Part shown: piece after piece, positions 54,722-63,392 of the stretch
Numbering within the stretch: the stretch's first letter is position 1
How the letters are laid out: the number at the start of each line of letters is the position of its first letter
DNA from: Parapedobacter defluvii
Lineage (GTDB): Bacteria; Bacteroidota; Bacteroidia; Sphingobacteriales; Sphingobacteriaceae
Reading direction: 5' to 3'
NCBI RefSeq assembly: GCF_014642075.1
Contig: NZ_BMIK01000008.1
Coordinates: 124,001 to 188,000, forward strand
Length of the DNA: 64,000 nt
Program-made: the position numbers and the translations under genes
The notes under the pieces: generated by a model
Told to the model about the DNA's origin: nothing
Seen by the model: the letters and a program-made list of their open reading frames with translations, nothing else
Databases searched by the model: none

Positions 54722-56098
54722 TTATCGATTATGCCTAAACACTTCATCCAAACTCTCAAAAATTGCACGCTTGGCTTTTTCCAATTCAGTTTTGCTATGC
54801 GCTGCGGATACAAAGCCTACTTCGTAGCCCGAAGGACCGAGGTAGACCCCCCGATTGAGTAATTCACGGTGGAATACTTTGTAAAGCTCCATGCTGCCGT
54901 GATCGATATCTCCTGCAGTACGGATAGTAGTCTGACTGGTAAATGCAAACCAGAAAATGGAGCCCACGTTCACTAAGTTGACTTTGTAATTTTTAGCGGC
55001 AGCATAGCGCTGGATAGCTTCTGCAAATTCTGCTGTTTTCTGGTTGAGGTTTTTGTAAAACCCGCTGCTGCGCAGCTCGGTAAGCTGGGCGATTCCCGCG
55101 GCCATAGCAACCGGATTGCCCGACAATGTACCTGCCTGATAGACCCCTCCATCCGGAGAGATATGGCTCATCAGCGCTGCCGAGGCGCCATAAGCGCCCA
55201 CAGGCATACCTCCCCCGATGATCTTACCATAGGTGAGGATGTCGGGTTGGACATCGTAATGGGCAGCTGCCCCCTCAAAGCCCAGCCGGAAGCCGGTAAT
55301 CACTTCATCAAAAATGAGAAGAGTGCCGTTTTCTTTTGTGATGTTGCGGAGAAAATGAATGTATTCGTGTTCTTGGATGAGCAAGCCGTTATTGGCAGGA
55401 ATTCCTTCGATGATGACGGCTGCGATCTGTCCCTTGAATTCCGAAAAGGCAGTTTCCACAGCTTCCCGGTCTGCTAAGGGAATCACCAAGGTCTCATCTG
55501 CAAACGCCTTCGGCACCCCGGCTGAGGAAGTCTCACCAAAGGTAACCAAACCCGATCCGGCTTTAACCAACAGGGAATCAGAATGACCGTGGTAGCAGCC
55601 ATCAAATTTGATGATTTTATCACGCCCGGTATAACCACGTGCCAACCGGATCGCAGACATCACCGCCTCCGTGCCCGAACTGACGAAGCGGAGTTTCTCG
55701 ATGTACCGATTGTGCTTGAGGATCAGCTCAGCCAATTCATTTTCCAATGCCGTAGGCGCACCAAAACTTAGACCTTTTTCCAACGTCTTGGTTACTTTTT
55801 CCCGTATTTTAGGGTGGTTGTGACCCAGGATCAGCGGCCCCCAGGAGCAACAGAAGTCGGTGAATTGATTTCCATCTGCATCCCACAGAAAGCAGCCGTC
55901 GCCCCGTTCGATGAACAACGGGGTACCGTGTACGGATTTAAATGCCCTAACCGGCGAGTTTACACCCCCCGGGAAATATTGTTTTGCTTTTTCGTAGAGT
56001 TCAGCAGACTTTTCCCTCGAAATATCACCCTTTTTTCCCGATCCAGCAGCACGCTGTTCATCATTGCCGGTAAAAGCTTTTTTTAACGCATCTAACAT
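54722..56098 (-). CDS. hemL: Glutamate-1-semialdehyde 2,1-aminomutase
   Basis: A 458-residue PLP enzyme that makes 5-aminolevulinate from glutamate 1-semialdehyde, the second step of C5-type haem synthesis. The PLP lysine lies in PDILTYGKIIGGGMPVGAYG, after LLIFDEVITGFRLGFEGAAA. About 27 residues (LDALKKAFTGNDEQRAAGSG) precede the usual family start. It is the last gene of the leftward set hemA - hemCD - hemB - hemL; heptad repeats fill the gap to hemB. Confidence 0.97.
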   Translation of the reverse strand: MLDALKKAFTGNDEQRAAGSGKKGDISREKSAELYEKAKQYFPGGVNSPVRAFKSVHGTPLFIERGDGCFLWDADGNQFTDFCCSWGPLILGHNHPKIREKVTKTLEKGLSFGAPTALENELAELILKHNRYIEKLRFVSSGTEAVMSAIRLARGYTGRDKIIKFDGCYHGHSDSLLVKAGSGLVTFGETSSAGVPKAFADETLVIPLADREAVETAFSEFKGQIAAVIIEGIPANNGLLIQEHEYIHFLRNITKENGTLLIFDEVITGFRLGFEGAAAHYDVQPDILTYGKIIGGGMPVGAYGASAALMSHISPDGGVYQAGTLSGNPVAMAAGIAQLTELRSSGFYKNLNQKTAEFAEAIQRYAAAKNYKVNLVNVGSIFWFAFTSQTTIRTAGDIDHGSMELYKVFHRELLNRGVYLGPSGYEVGFVSAAHSKTELEKAKRAIFESLDEVFRHNR

Positions 56099-56144
56099 GC
56101 TTCGTAACGCTAAAAACTAAATTCTAATATACTTATCATCAATG

Positions 56145-56207
56145 TCTCGTACTTCGTATCTCGTACTTCGTACCTTATACCTCGTACCTTATACCTCGTA
56201 CTTCCTA
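56145..56207. repeat. Heptanucleotide tandem array between hemL and hemB
   Basis: Nine consecutive 7-nt units: TCTCGTA, CTTCGTA, TCTCGTA, CTTCGTA, CCTTATA, CCTCGTA, CCTTATA, CCTCGTA, CTTCCTA. The array ends at the hemB stop codon (56205-56207). Confidence 0.9.
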
Positions 56208-57176
56208 CAACCATCCCTTTTCCAATACTTCTTTGGCGTGGTAGGTAAGAATCGCCGTAGCACCAGCCCGCCGTATTCCCAGCAGGACTTCCATCGTGGC
56301 GCGCTGCTCATCCAACCAGCCATTACGGGCCGATGCTTTGATCATGGCGTATTCCCCACTTACGTTATAGGCTGCGATAGGCAGGTCAACTTGATCGTGC
56401 AGGAGATTGATGACATCCAGATACGGCAATGCGGGTTTCACCATCAGGAAATCCGCTCCTTCCTGTGTGTCCAGTGCTGCTTCAACCAATGCCTCGCGTT
56501 GGTTTGCCGGATTCATCTGGTATGTCTTTTTGTCGCCGTGTTTCGGAGCCGAATTGAGTGCATCGCGGAATGGGCCATAGAATGCACTTGCGTATTTCGC
56601 TGTATAGGACATGAGTGATACATGGGAGAACCCCGCTTGGTCCAGCTCCCCACGTATATAGCCGATCCGTCCGTCCATCATGTCGGAAGGTGCAATGATG
56701 TCCGCGCCGGCCTGGGCGTGAGCTACCGCCATTTTGCCTAAGATTTCGAGTGTTTCGTCATTGAGGATTTCGCCGTTTTCAACAATGCCATCGTGGCCGT
56801 CGCTGCTATATGGGTCCATTGCGACGTCGGTAACTACACACGCCTCGGGGAAATTTTTTTTCACTTCGGCAATCGTACGAAGGTACAAGCTGTTTTCCCG
56901 CGTTGCTTCGGTAGCGTATTTATCTTTTAGGGCTTCTTCAATGTTGGGGAACAGGTCAAAAGCACGGAGCCCCAGCTTCATGCATGTTTCCACCTCACGG
57001 AGCAAGTTGTCAAGTGAGTAGCGGAAAATACCCGGCATTGAACTCACTTCCGACTTTATGTGATTACCTTCAATGACAAACAGGGGGAAAATCAGGTTGG
57101 CAGCGGTCAGGTGTGTCTCCTGTACCATATCACGTACTACCGCAGATTTGCGGTTCCTTCTGGGTCTTCTTAGCAT
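56205..57176 (-). CDS. hemB: Porphobilinogen synthase (delta-aminolevulinate dehydratase)
   Basis: A 323-residue enzyme that condenses two 5-aminolevulinate molecules to porphobilinogen. The Schiff-base lysines are in GADFLMVKPALPYLDV and SYTAKYASAFYGPFRDAL. In the metal site the segment reads CVVTDVAMDPYSSDGHDGI: the three zinc cysteines of the zinc-dependent enzymes are replaced, so this is the magnesium-dependent type. It lies between hemCD and hemL. Confidence 0.97.
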   Translation of the reverse strand: MLRRPRRNRKSAVVRDMVQETHLTAANLIFPLFVIEGNHIKSEVSSMPGIFRYSLDNLLREVETCMKLGLRAFDLFPNIEEALKDKYATEATRENSLYLRTIAEVKKNFPEACVVTDVAMDPYSSDGHDGIVENGEILNDETLEILGKMAVAHAQAGADIIAPSDMMDGRIGYIRGELDQAGFSHVSLMSYTAKYASAFYGPFRDALNSAPKHGDKKTYQMNPANQREALVEAALDTQEGADFLMVKPALPYLDVINLLHDQVDLPIAAYNVSGEYAMIKASARNGWLDEQRATMEVLLGIRRAGATAILTYHAKEVLEKGWL

Positions 57177-57185
57177 CTGTTAACA

Positions 57186-57226
57186 ATAAAAATCTGTGCG
57201 TATCCGCTGCATTCGTTTCATCGGTT
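57186..57226. repeat. Intergenic repeat-like sequence between hemB and hemCD
   Basis: AAAATCTGTGCGTATCCGCT and the next bases carry ATCTGTG, ATCCGCT, ATTCGTT and ATCGGTT words spaced in a loose heptad, resembling the elements at 27583-27667 and 40307-40361. The match is weak. Confidence 0.4.
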
Positions 57227-57234
57227 TCCCTCCT

Positions 57235-58872
57235 TCAATAATCCAGTCCGAACACAGCTTCTGCTAACCCGATTTCATCCGGTGAATAAGGAAGCGTATA
57301 AGACAGGCCCAATTCTTCGATTTTCCTGGCAGTGGAACGACCGATACAGATGATTTTCTGACCGGGATCAACTAAGTTGTCGGCAAAATAGGCCTCTACA
57401 TTAGAAGGACTGGTGAAAATCAGCACGTCCGCATTGGATTTGGAAACGTTCGTATCGACTTGGGTTTGATAAACCGGGAGATTAATCACCTTGGTGTCGG
57501 CCGTCAGTGATTGTTGGATGGTCTCCAATGAATCTTTTGCCCGTGGAATCAAGACTGTGGTTCCGGCTGCAATGTTTGCAAATTCAGCCGCGATTTGCTC
57601 CATGTTAATGCCCAACCGCTCACCAGAAAAATCAGGCGCATGGCCAAACTGGCGCAACATTTCCTCGGAGCCTCTGCCAATCACGGCAAATTTTGTCCGC
57701 TTACTCAGCCTGGGTTCCAGACGGAAGAAGTTTTCTATGCCGTTTTTGCTGCCAAAAAATATCCAGTCGACGTATTTGAGGATATAAGGATCCAGTTTAT
57801 TGATGATGGGGAATATCCGGATCAGGGAACGGCCTTCCACCGCAATGCCGCGGGCGGTCATTGCGCGGTAAAAATAGTTCGACTCGCTGACATCCCGTGT
57901 GATAAAAACGTTAGAAGGCAGTTTGCGGTTTTTATCGAACTTATTAGCGATCCGTTCGGCCAGCCCATCGGTGCTTTCTGCGGATAGGTATAGCCGGTCT
58001 GGAAATTCTTCGTCGCTGTCGGCTTTGGATGTCCATACCTCGTATTTGCCATCTTGTTTGCGACAGTAACAGCCCAGTGGAGCATGGCAGCCGGCGTCAA
58101 ACCGATTTAGGACCTCGCGCTCCACGGCAATGGTTTCTGCTACCCCGGCGTCATTGATCAATTGCAGGACATCGTACAAATCTTTGTTGCTTTCTTTGAT
58201 CTGTATCGCTAGCACACCTTGAGCCGGTGCAGGGATGATCTCGACCGGGGGGAGTTCTTCTACATGGAAATCACTGAGATCTACCCCGACCCGGGTGATC
58301 CCAGCCTTGGCCAGCATAATGGCATCAAAATTCTCATTCCGGAGTTTTTCGATGCGTGTTAATACATTGCCACGCAGGTCATCGAATTCAAGATCCGGCC
58401 GCATGGCTAGCAGCTGTGCCTTTCTGCGATTGGATGACGTACCTACCGTTGCATTGTGTTTCAGTGTAAGCCTTTTTTTGAGATCAACGCAATCGGTATG
58501 GACAATGAGTAATTCGGAAGGATCTTCACGGGAAGTCACGGCGGCAATGATCAATCCTTCCGGCTGTACCGTTGGTAGGTCCTTGTGCGAATGTACGGCA
58601 ATATCGATCCCCCCGGTTAGCAGCTCCTCTTCCAATTCTTTCGTGAAAAAGCCTTTACCCTCTAATTTGTCCAAACGCAAATGCTGTACAATATCTCCCT
58701 GGGTTTTGATAACCTTCAGTTCAGCCTGGATGCCAATATCCGCCAGTTTACTTTTTACATAATTGGCCTGCCACAAAGCAAGTTCGCTGCCCCGTGTACC
58801 GATAATTAGTACACGGTCTACTGTTTTTGTGCGCTTTTTGGCGATTTCCGTCAAGGGTTCCTCAATTAGCAT
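57235..58872 (-). CDS. hemCD: Fused hydroxymethylbilane synthase / uroporphyrinogen-III synthase
   Basis: A protein of about 545 residues. The first part, about residues 20-310, is hydroxymethylbilane synthase (IGTRGSELALWQANYVKSKL; HNATVGTSSNRRKAQL; dipyrromethane cysteine in FDAGCHAPLGCY). The second part, from about residue 319, is uroporphyrinogen-III synthase (LPSNVFITRDVSESNYFYRA; IFTSPSNVEAYF; CIGRSTARKIEELGLSY). It makes the cyclic tetrapyrrole in two steps with one protein. ATG 58872 is chosen: the in-frame TTG at 58878 lies inside the -7 promoter box. Confidence 0.95.
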   Translation of the reverse strand: MLIEEPLTEIAKKRTKTVDRVLIIGTRGSELALWQANYVKSKLADIGIQAELKVIKTQGDIVQHLRLDKLEGKGFFTKELEEELLTGGIDIAVHSHKDLPTVQPEGLIIAAVTSREDPSELLIVHTDCVDLKKRLTLKHNATVGTSSNRRKAQLLAMRPDLEFDDLRGNVLTRIEKLRNENFDAIMLAKAGITRVGVDLSDFHVEELPPVEIIPAPAQGVLAIQIKESNKDLYDVLQLINDAGVAETIAVEREVLNRFDAGCHAPLGCYCRKQDGKYEVWTSKADSDEEFPDRLYLSAESTDGLAERIANKFDKNRKLPSNVFITRDVSESNYFYRAMTARGIAVEGRSLIRIFPIINKLDPYILKYVDWIFFGSKNGIENFFRLEPRLSKRTKFAVIGRGSEEMLRQFGHAPDFSGERLGINMEQIAAEFANIAAGTTVLIPRAKDSLETIQQSLTADTKVINLPVYQTQVDTNVSKSNADVLIFTSPSNVEAYFADNLVDPGQKIICIGRSTARKIEELGLSYTLPYSPDEIGLAEAVFGLDY

Positions 58873-58875
58873 AGA

Positions 58876-58906
58876 CAAACTTAGATAAATTATTGATATG
58901 GATCAA
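58876..58906 (-). promoter_or_regulatory. hemCD promoter, TTG-N20-TAAGTTTG
   Basis: On the minus strand TTG (58904-58906), 20 bases and TAAGTTTG (58876-58883) match the consensus; three bases later comes the hemCD ATG, so the mRNA would be leaderless. The same box and spacing occur before lpxH and the phosphopantetheinyl transferase gene. Confidence 0.65.
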
Positions 58907-59026
58907 TACACTTTTGGTATCCATAAGACCACTCCGCTAAGTTAGCTTTTCTATGCAATTTTATTGGTTTGCATACAAAAGGAATTGAAAAATTCATGAA
59001 GAACAATGGAAAATTAGCGGAAAATT

Positions 59027-60268
59027 TTAATTGAGATCGGAGCTATTGGTTTTGACCAGAATATCCTTGGCCATCACCATGGGCACCTTGATGTATTTTT
59101 TTTCCATATAGTCAATTACCTTCTCGAGCACCATTCTTGAATTTGCATCCAACGCATTTACTTCCGTGGCGAAGACTTCGTTGAGCGCGAATGAGCGTAT
59201 TTCTTTTACCTTTTCAGGGACTTCACGCATAGCCAACTCTACGCGCCGCTGTTTGAGTATGGGAAGGAACTCACGGATATTGTCGGCGATGATCCGCTCT
59301 GCATGGGCAAGCTCATCATAGCGTTGCTGCAGGTTTTTGGAAGCAATGGCCTGTAGGCCGCTTACTTCTATGTAGTGTATGGGGTGGTGCTGCAGTACTT
59401 CAGCGTGTACATCATTGGGAATGGCAAGATCCACAATCACCTTTTTATCGGTCTCCCCATTGAGCAACGATTGATACAACTCCGTGTCCACAATTGCTTC
59501 GGGGGCTCCGGTGCAGGTAATCAGAATGTCAAACCCTCCTTTGTATCGGGGCAGTTCACTCAGCGGATAGGCTTGGGCATTCAGCTCCTTACTCAAAGCC
59601 CGGGCGTTTTCCAGTGTCCGATTGAATATGGTAAAATTGGAAAAACGGTGTTTCTGCAAATACTTAGCAAAGTTCTGGTTGGTTTCTCCGGCTCCGATGA
59701 TGAGAATACGGGGGTTTTCATGCAATTTAATTTCCCGCAATTTTCGGTAAGCCAGTGAAACAACAGAAACCGGATTACGGGAGATGTGCGTATGCGTATA
59801 TACTTCTTTGGCGGTTTTGACCAATCGATCCATTACCAACCGCAAAAAATCTCCGGTAAATCCGCTCACACGGCAGCGTTCGTAAGCCTTACGGACCTGG
59901 GCAAGGATTTCTTTTTCGCCAACAACCAGGCTTTCCAAGGAGCAGGACATCCGTAATAAATGATTCAGTGCATCCATACCCTCGTAGGTAGTTACCTGAC
60001 CGAGGAAGCACTCCAACCGTTCAGAAGGTACACAGAAATTCAGCTTATGCATAAATTCCTTGATGAACTCTGGCTTCAGCTCATGTGCCCCATAAAACAC
60101 AAATTCCACACGGTTACACGTGCCGACATAAAAAATTTCGGGAATATCAAAGCTGTGTTTAAGATTGATTAACCGGCTTTCCAGCTCCTCATTACAGATA
60201 ACCAGATTACCTAAATCTTTCAAATCCACATGTTTGTGGGTGAATGCTATGACTTTGAGATTCTTCAA
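59027..60268 (-). CDS. hemA: Glutamyl-tRNA reductase
   Basis: A 413-residue NADPH-dependent enzyme that reduces glutamyl-tRNA to glutamate 1-semialdehyde, the first step of C5 haem synthesis. The nucleophilic cysteine is in EIFYVGTCNRVEFVF (Cys51). The Rossmann motif is ILIIGAGETNQNFAKYLQ, and the C-terminal dimerisation helix follows. The start codon is TTG at 60268 (MKNLKVIAFTHKHVDL); no ATG precedes it in frame with family similarity. It heads the leftward hem gene set. TACTTTTG (60299-60306, minus strand) is a candidate -7 box. Confidence 0.95.
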   Translation of the reverse strand: MKNLKVIAFTHKHVDLKDLGNLVICNEELESRLINLKHSFDIPEIFYVGTCNRVEFVFYGAHELKPEFIKEFMHKLNFCVPSERLECFLGQVTTYEGMDALNHLLRMSCSLESLVVGEKEILAQVRKAYERCRVSGFTGDFLRLVMDRLVKTAKEVYTHTHISRNPVSVVSLAYRKLREIKLHENPRILIIGAGETNQNFAKYLQKHRFSNFTIFNRTLENARALSKELNAQAYPLSELPRYKGGFDILITCTGAPEAIVDTELYQSLLNGETDKKVIVDLAIPNDVHAEVLQHHPIHYIEVSGLQAIASKNLQQRYDELAHAERIIADNIREFLPILKQRRVELAMREVPEKVKEIRSFALNEVFATEVNALDANSRMVLEKVIDYMEKKYIKVPMVMAKDILVKTNSSDLN

Positions 60269-60422
60269 GGCTGTCTATACTCCACTAATTTTCGGAAACA
60301 AAAGTACAACATCTCTGTGCAGAGGTCTGTCAGAAATGTGTAAAACACAGATATTTAGAATGTTTATAAATTAGACTGCAATTCTTGTTGTTTCCACCTG
60401 TTTTATATCACGATTTTACTGT

Positions 60423-60430
60423 TATCTTTG
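60423..60430 (+). promoter_or_regulatory. Aldose epimerase gene -7 box TATCTTTG
   Basis: An exact TAnnTTTG match, about 94 bases before the ATG at 60525. A -33 TTG is not clear. Confidence 0.4.
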
Positions 60431-60480
60431 CCAGGGGATGATCCCTGCTTTTACAAACCTTGGGTATTGAACCATTACGA

Positions 60481-60504
60481 AACCTACGCGATGAAGCGTA
60501 GGTT
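60481..60504 (+). promoter_or_regulatory. Perfect hairpin in the aldose epimerase leader
   Basis: AACCTACGC (60481-60489) and GCGTAGGTT (60496-60504) form a perfect 9-bp stem with the loop GATGAA, 20 bases before the ATG. It could be a regulator site or an RNA hairpin. Confidence 0.55.
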
Positions 60505-60524
60505 CCACGAGACAGTTTAAGAAC

Positions 60525-61673
60525 ATGAAACATAACGCAAGCAAGTCATTGGCCTTTGTTGCCGCAATCGTAGGAATGTCAGCCTGTAATCCACCACAGG
60601 AACAATCGGCCCATCAAGCTTCAACGGCTGAATTGACCGTATCGCCCGCCGATTTTGAGGCGGAGATTAACGGAGATTCGGTGCATTTATACACCCTTAC
60701 AAACGGTAAGGCGACAGCGGCTATTACCAATTACGGTGCGCGTGTTATCAGTCTCCATGTACCTGATAAAAGTGGAAATTTGGTAGATGTGGTGCTGGGT
60801 TATAAAGATTTGGCTTCTTACCGGAAACCGGGCGAAGGATTTTATGGAGCTGTTGTGGGCAGGTATGGCAACCGTATTGCCAAAGGACGGTTTGAGTTGG
60901 ACGGCCAAAGTTATCAATTGGAACTCAACGACGGGCCCAATACACTGCATGGAGGCACCAATGGGTTTTTCGGGAAGGTGTGGGAAGTAAAACATGTGAC
61001 CGATAGCAGCCTGGAGCTGCAATATATATCGCCCGACGGTGATGCGGGGTATCCCGGCAAGCTAGATGCAACCGTCATCTATACGCTTACTTCGGATAAT
61101 GGTTTGGATATCACATACCGAGCCAGTACCGACAAACCGACGGTAGTTAACCTTACCAACCACGCATATTTCAATCTCAGTGGCGAAGGCGACAGTACCA
61201 TTTTGGATCACCTGCTTACCATTCGCGCAGACGGGTATACACCCGTGGATGAAACCCTTATACCGACGGGAGAGATTGCTCCGGTTGAAAATACACCCTT
61301 CGATTTCCGTCAGCCTACGGCTATCGGAAAACGTATCGATACCGCGGACGCGCAGTTGTTGCTCGGAAAAGGGTATGACCACAATTTTGTGCTTAAGAAA
61401 GATCCGGGCCTGCAACTTGTTGCAACCGTTGAAAGTCCCAAAACGGGTATTGTAATGGATATTTTGACCGAAGAACCGGGCCTGCAGTTTTACAGCGGCA
61501 ATTTCATGGACAAGGTTCAGAATGCGAAAGGCGGAAAAACTTATGGTTACCGTTCGGCATTCTGCCTCGAAACGCAGCATTTTCCGGATGCACCGAACCA
61601 GCCGGATTTTCCATCAACGGTGCTCGAACCCAAGGCAGAATACCATACGCGGACCGTATATCGGTTTAGATAG
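60525..61673 (+). CDS. Aldose 1-epimerase, exported lipoprotein
   Basis: A 382-residue mutarotase that interconverts alpha and beta anomers of aldoses. The N-terminus MKHNASKSLAFVAAIVGMSA is followed by CNPP, a plausible lipobox (VGMSAC), so the enzyme is probably a periplasmic or surface lipoprotein. GalM motifs are present: GRYGNRIAKGRFELDG, NDGPNTLHGGTNGFFGKVWE, VVNLTNHAYFNLSGEG (catalytic His) and EPGLQFYSGNFMD (catalytic Glu). Many Bacteroidota carry such exported paralogues. It is a single gene with a long structured leader. Confidence 0.95.
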   Translation: MKHNASKSLAFVAAIVGMSACNPPQEQSAHQASTAELTVSPADFEAEINGDSVHLYTLTNGKATAAITNYGARVISLHVPDKSGNLVDVVLGYKDLASYRKPGEGFYGAVVGRYGNRIAKGRFELDGQSYQLELNDGPNTLHGGTNGFFGKVWEVKHVTDSSLELQYISPDGDAGYPGKLDATVIYTLTSDNGLDITYRASTDKPTVVNLTNHAYFNLSGEGDSTILDHLLTIRADGYTPVDETLIPTGEIAPVENTPFDFRQPTAIGKRIDTADAQLLLGKGYDHNFVLKKDPGLQLVATVESPKTGIVMDILTEEPGLQFYSGNFMDKVQNAKGGKTYGYRSAFCLETQHFPDAPNQPDFPSTVLEPKAEYHTRTVYRFR

Positions 61674-61679
61674 GACGGA

Positions 61680-62035
61680 CTATCTTTTTGCCGCTTTTTT
61701 CTTCAGTTTTTCGATGTCCCGTTTGATGACTTTGGCAGGGGCTTTTTCCAATACCGCCAATCATCACTTTTTACAACGGGCTCAAGGCCATCTTCAACTC
61801 CCCGTGTGGCCATTTCATCGGTCACATGAAAGGCATCGAGAACGATTGTCGGATAGAAATCCTTGTTGGTTGTTTGCAGCCGTTGCTGAAGCCAGTTTAG
61901 AGAAAAGTATCGCAAACTAAGTACGATGAGGATGATGAAGTTTTTTGGCAGTTGCTTGCTGCAAGTCCAGCTGATTTCCCGCGATGCACGTTCCTCTGCC
62001 GAAAAATCGAAACCGGCACGGTCGATGATCTGCAC
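61680..62035 (-). pseudogene. Doubtful small membrane protein frame, possibly frameshifted
   Basis: A GTG-started frame runs from 62035 to a stop at 61703. It includes a hydrophobic stretch (NFIILIVLSLRYFSL), then FYPTIVLDAFHVTDEMATRG and VVKSDDWRYWKK. At an A5 run (61743-61747) a one-base insertion would join it to another frame that ends KVIKRDIEKLKKKAAKR (stop 61680-61682), a natural-looking C-terminus. The rest of the 395-bp gap holds only the promoter of the next gene. I do not recognise a family; it may be a decayed gene, a sequencing error, or chance. Confidence 0.3.
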
Positions 62036-62044
62036 ACATTTTTA

Positions 62045-62052
62045 TATATTTG
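62045..62052 (+). promoter_or_regulatory. -7 box TATATTTG of the exported unknown gene
   Basis: An exact TAnnTTTG match 17 bases before the ATG at 62069. The -33 element is unclear. Confidence 0.4.
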
Positions 62053-62068
62053 GGATAATACCCACATT

Positions 62069-63061
62069 ATGAAAAGAATAGTAATCTTTTTGGGGGCGAT
62101 GGTATGGATCGTGACCGCTCCGGCCCAAGTGGCTGATAAGCCACTGCCCCACAGCCTGACGCTGGCGGTAAAAGGCGTGTTGGAAAAGCGGCTATCCGGA
62201 TCGGATATACGCGGAAGAACGGATAGCTTTTTGATAAGTAAGGATTCATTATCAAGGTTATACACTTTCAATAGCGATGTAAATGAGTTGCTGCCACCGA
62301 TGACCCTGAGCGAGCTGAACAGTGAGTTGAATGTATTGTTAACGGAACAAACGGATGAAGGACTGGCAGGGGAAGTATTTTTCGATACCCACTTGGACAG
62401 TGTGGTGGTACGTGTGCAGCCGGCCGCGAATACGGACAATATTTTTGTGTCGGGATCCCGGATACCTGAACCGGGCGACGGAATGGAAAGCTTTTCTAAA
62501 AGATTGCATGACTATTTACGGGGTGAAATAGCGGCGGGTCGTATTTCGCAGAAAACGTTTGCCGATATCCGTCACATCGGGGTTTTGGTAACCAATTTTG
62601 GTTATTCGGTGAAGGGGCCGAAAAGTGAACGGTTGGGGAGTATATTGGATAGCTTTTGGGTGGCAGAGAGCCGATCGCGGAATTGGACGATGGGAATATG
62701 GAGCGGGTATACAGCGGATGTAAAGGTCGATGTGAACGTTTTCCCCGAATACCTGAGCGGAAAATCTCCGTGGCCGGAACCACCTACTGAGTGGGCGGTG
62801 ACGCACGTTATTGCATCGTTTAAAAATGGAAGGCAGCAGGATCCGTATATCTATTGTACGGAAAGATATGCGTCTGCATTTAAACCCTATACCATGGTGT
62901 CCATGGTATATGATCCGATGCTGCAAACCTATCGGATGCCCTGCATACACGCCGGTAGTGTGGAGAAATGTCAGCGCTTGGTGGAGGATGTAAAGCGACA
63001 GGTGAAGAACACGCCGGATGGGTATGAGAAGACTGGGCGTATCTACTTTTACCGGGAATAA
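62069..63061 (+). CDS. Exported hypothetical protein
   Basis: A 330-residue protein with a signal peptide (MKRIVIFLGAMVWIVTAPAQ). The mature part has no motif I recognise; it contains SFSKRLHDYLRGEIAAGRIS and HIGVLVTNFGYSVKGPKSER, with an aromatic-rich C-terminal half and a cysteine pair (PCIHAGSVEKCQ). An in-frame start at 61952 would place the signal peptide inside the protein and is rejected. It is a single gene, followed by 331 bases without a gene. Periplasmic or outer-membrane location is likely; the function is unknown. Confidence 0.75.
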   Translation: MKRIVIFLGAMVWIVTAPAQVADKPLPHSLTLAVKGVLEKRLSGSDIRGRTDSFLISKDSLSRLYTFNSDVNELLPPMTLSELNSELNVLLTEQTDEGLAGEVFFDTHLDSVVVRVQPAANTDNIFVSGSRIPEPGDGMESFSKRLHDYLRGEIAAGRISQKTFADIRHIGVLVTNFGYSVKGPKSERLGSILDSFWVAESRSRNWTMGIWSGYTADVKVDVNVFPEYLSGKSPWPEPPTEWAVTHVIASFKNGRQQDPYIYCTERYASAFKPYTMVSMVYDPMLQTYRMPCIHAGSVEKCQRLVEDVKRQVKNTPDGYEKTGRIYFYRE

Positions 63062-63201
63062 CCAAAAAAAATAAAAACCACCCTTTTTGGGTAGGTACAT
63101 TCCAGATGGGAATATTTTTCTTTGTGTCAACATCTATTAAGTTAAGTTGATGATTGCCTTGCATCAGAAAATACAAAATCTGATTGTAAAAGTGCGCCCA
63201 T

Positions 63202-63357
63202 ATTCGGATGATTTAGAAGCTTAGGTGCCTTCGTCATCCGGGTTTTCTGTATTGCGAATCTATTAATTGTGGGCTGACCTAAACCCTGGCCAAGGAACCT
63301 TGGTCAATATTGAGAACGGTAGTGATCGGCTGAAAGGCCGATCCTGCCGATTTTTTT
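63202..63357 (+). ncRNA. Candidate structured RNA or complex regulatory region
   Basis: In the 331-bp gap 63062-63392 without a gene, three paired elements follow one another. They are CGGATGA / TCATCCG (63205-63211, 63234-63240) inside ATTCG / CGAAT; the near-perfect palindrome TGGCCAAGG-AA-CCTTGGTCA (63287-63306); and GATCGGC / GCCGATC (63324-63330, 63337-63343). A run of seven T (63351-63357) follows eight bases on. ATCCTGCC / GGCAGGAT (63341-63348, 63386-63393) could also fold, and may serve as a minus-strand terminator of the last gene. Confidence 0.3.
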
Positions 63358-63392
63358 GTATTAGATAGGAGCGCGCTACCGATTTGGCAGGA

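Noticed and set aside
56142-56618. 158-codon plus-strand frame starting in the heptad array
   Set aside because: It is antisense to hemB; its repetitive N-terminus is only the translated heptad array.
58876-58878. TTG start codon for hemCD
   Set aside because: The codon is part of the TAAGTTTG promoter box, and ATG 58872 is two codons further on in the same frame.
61522-61920. 132-codon plus-strand frame overlapping the end of the aldose epimerase gene
   Set aside because: It begins inside a well-supported gene in another frame and shows no domain or coding character.
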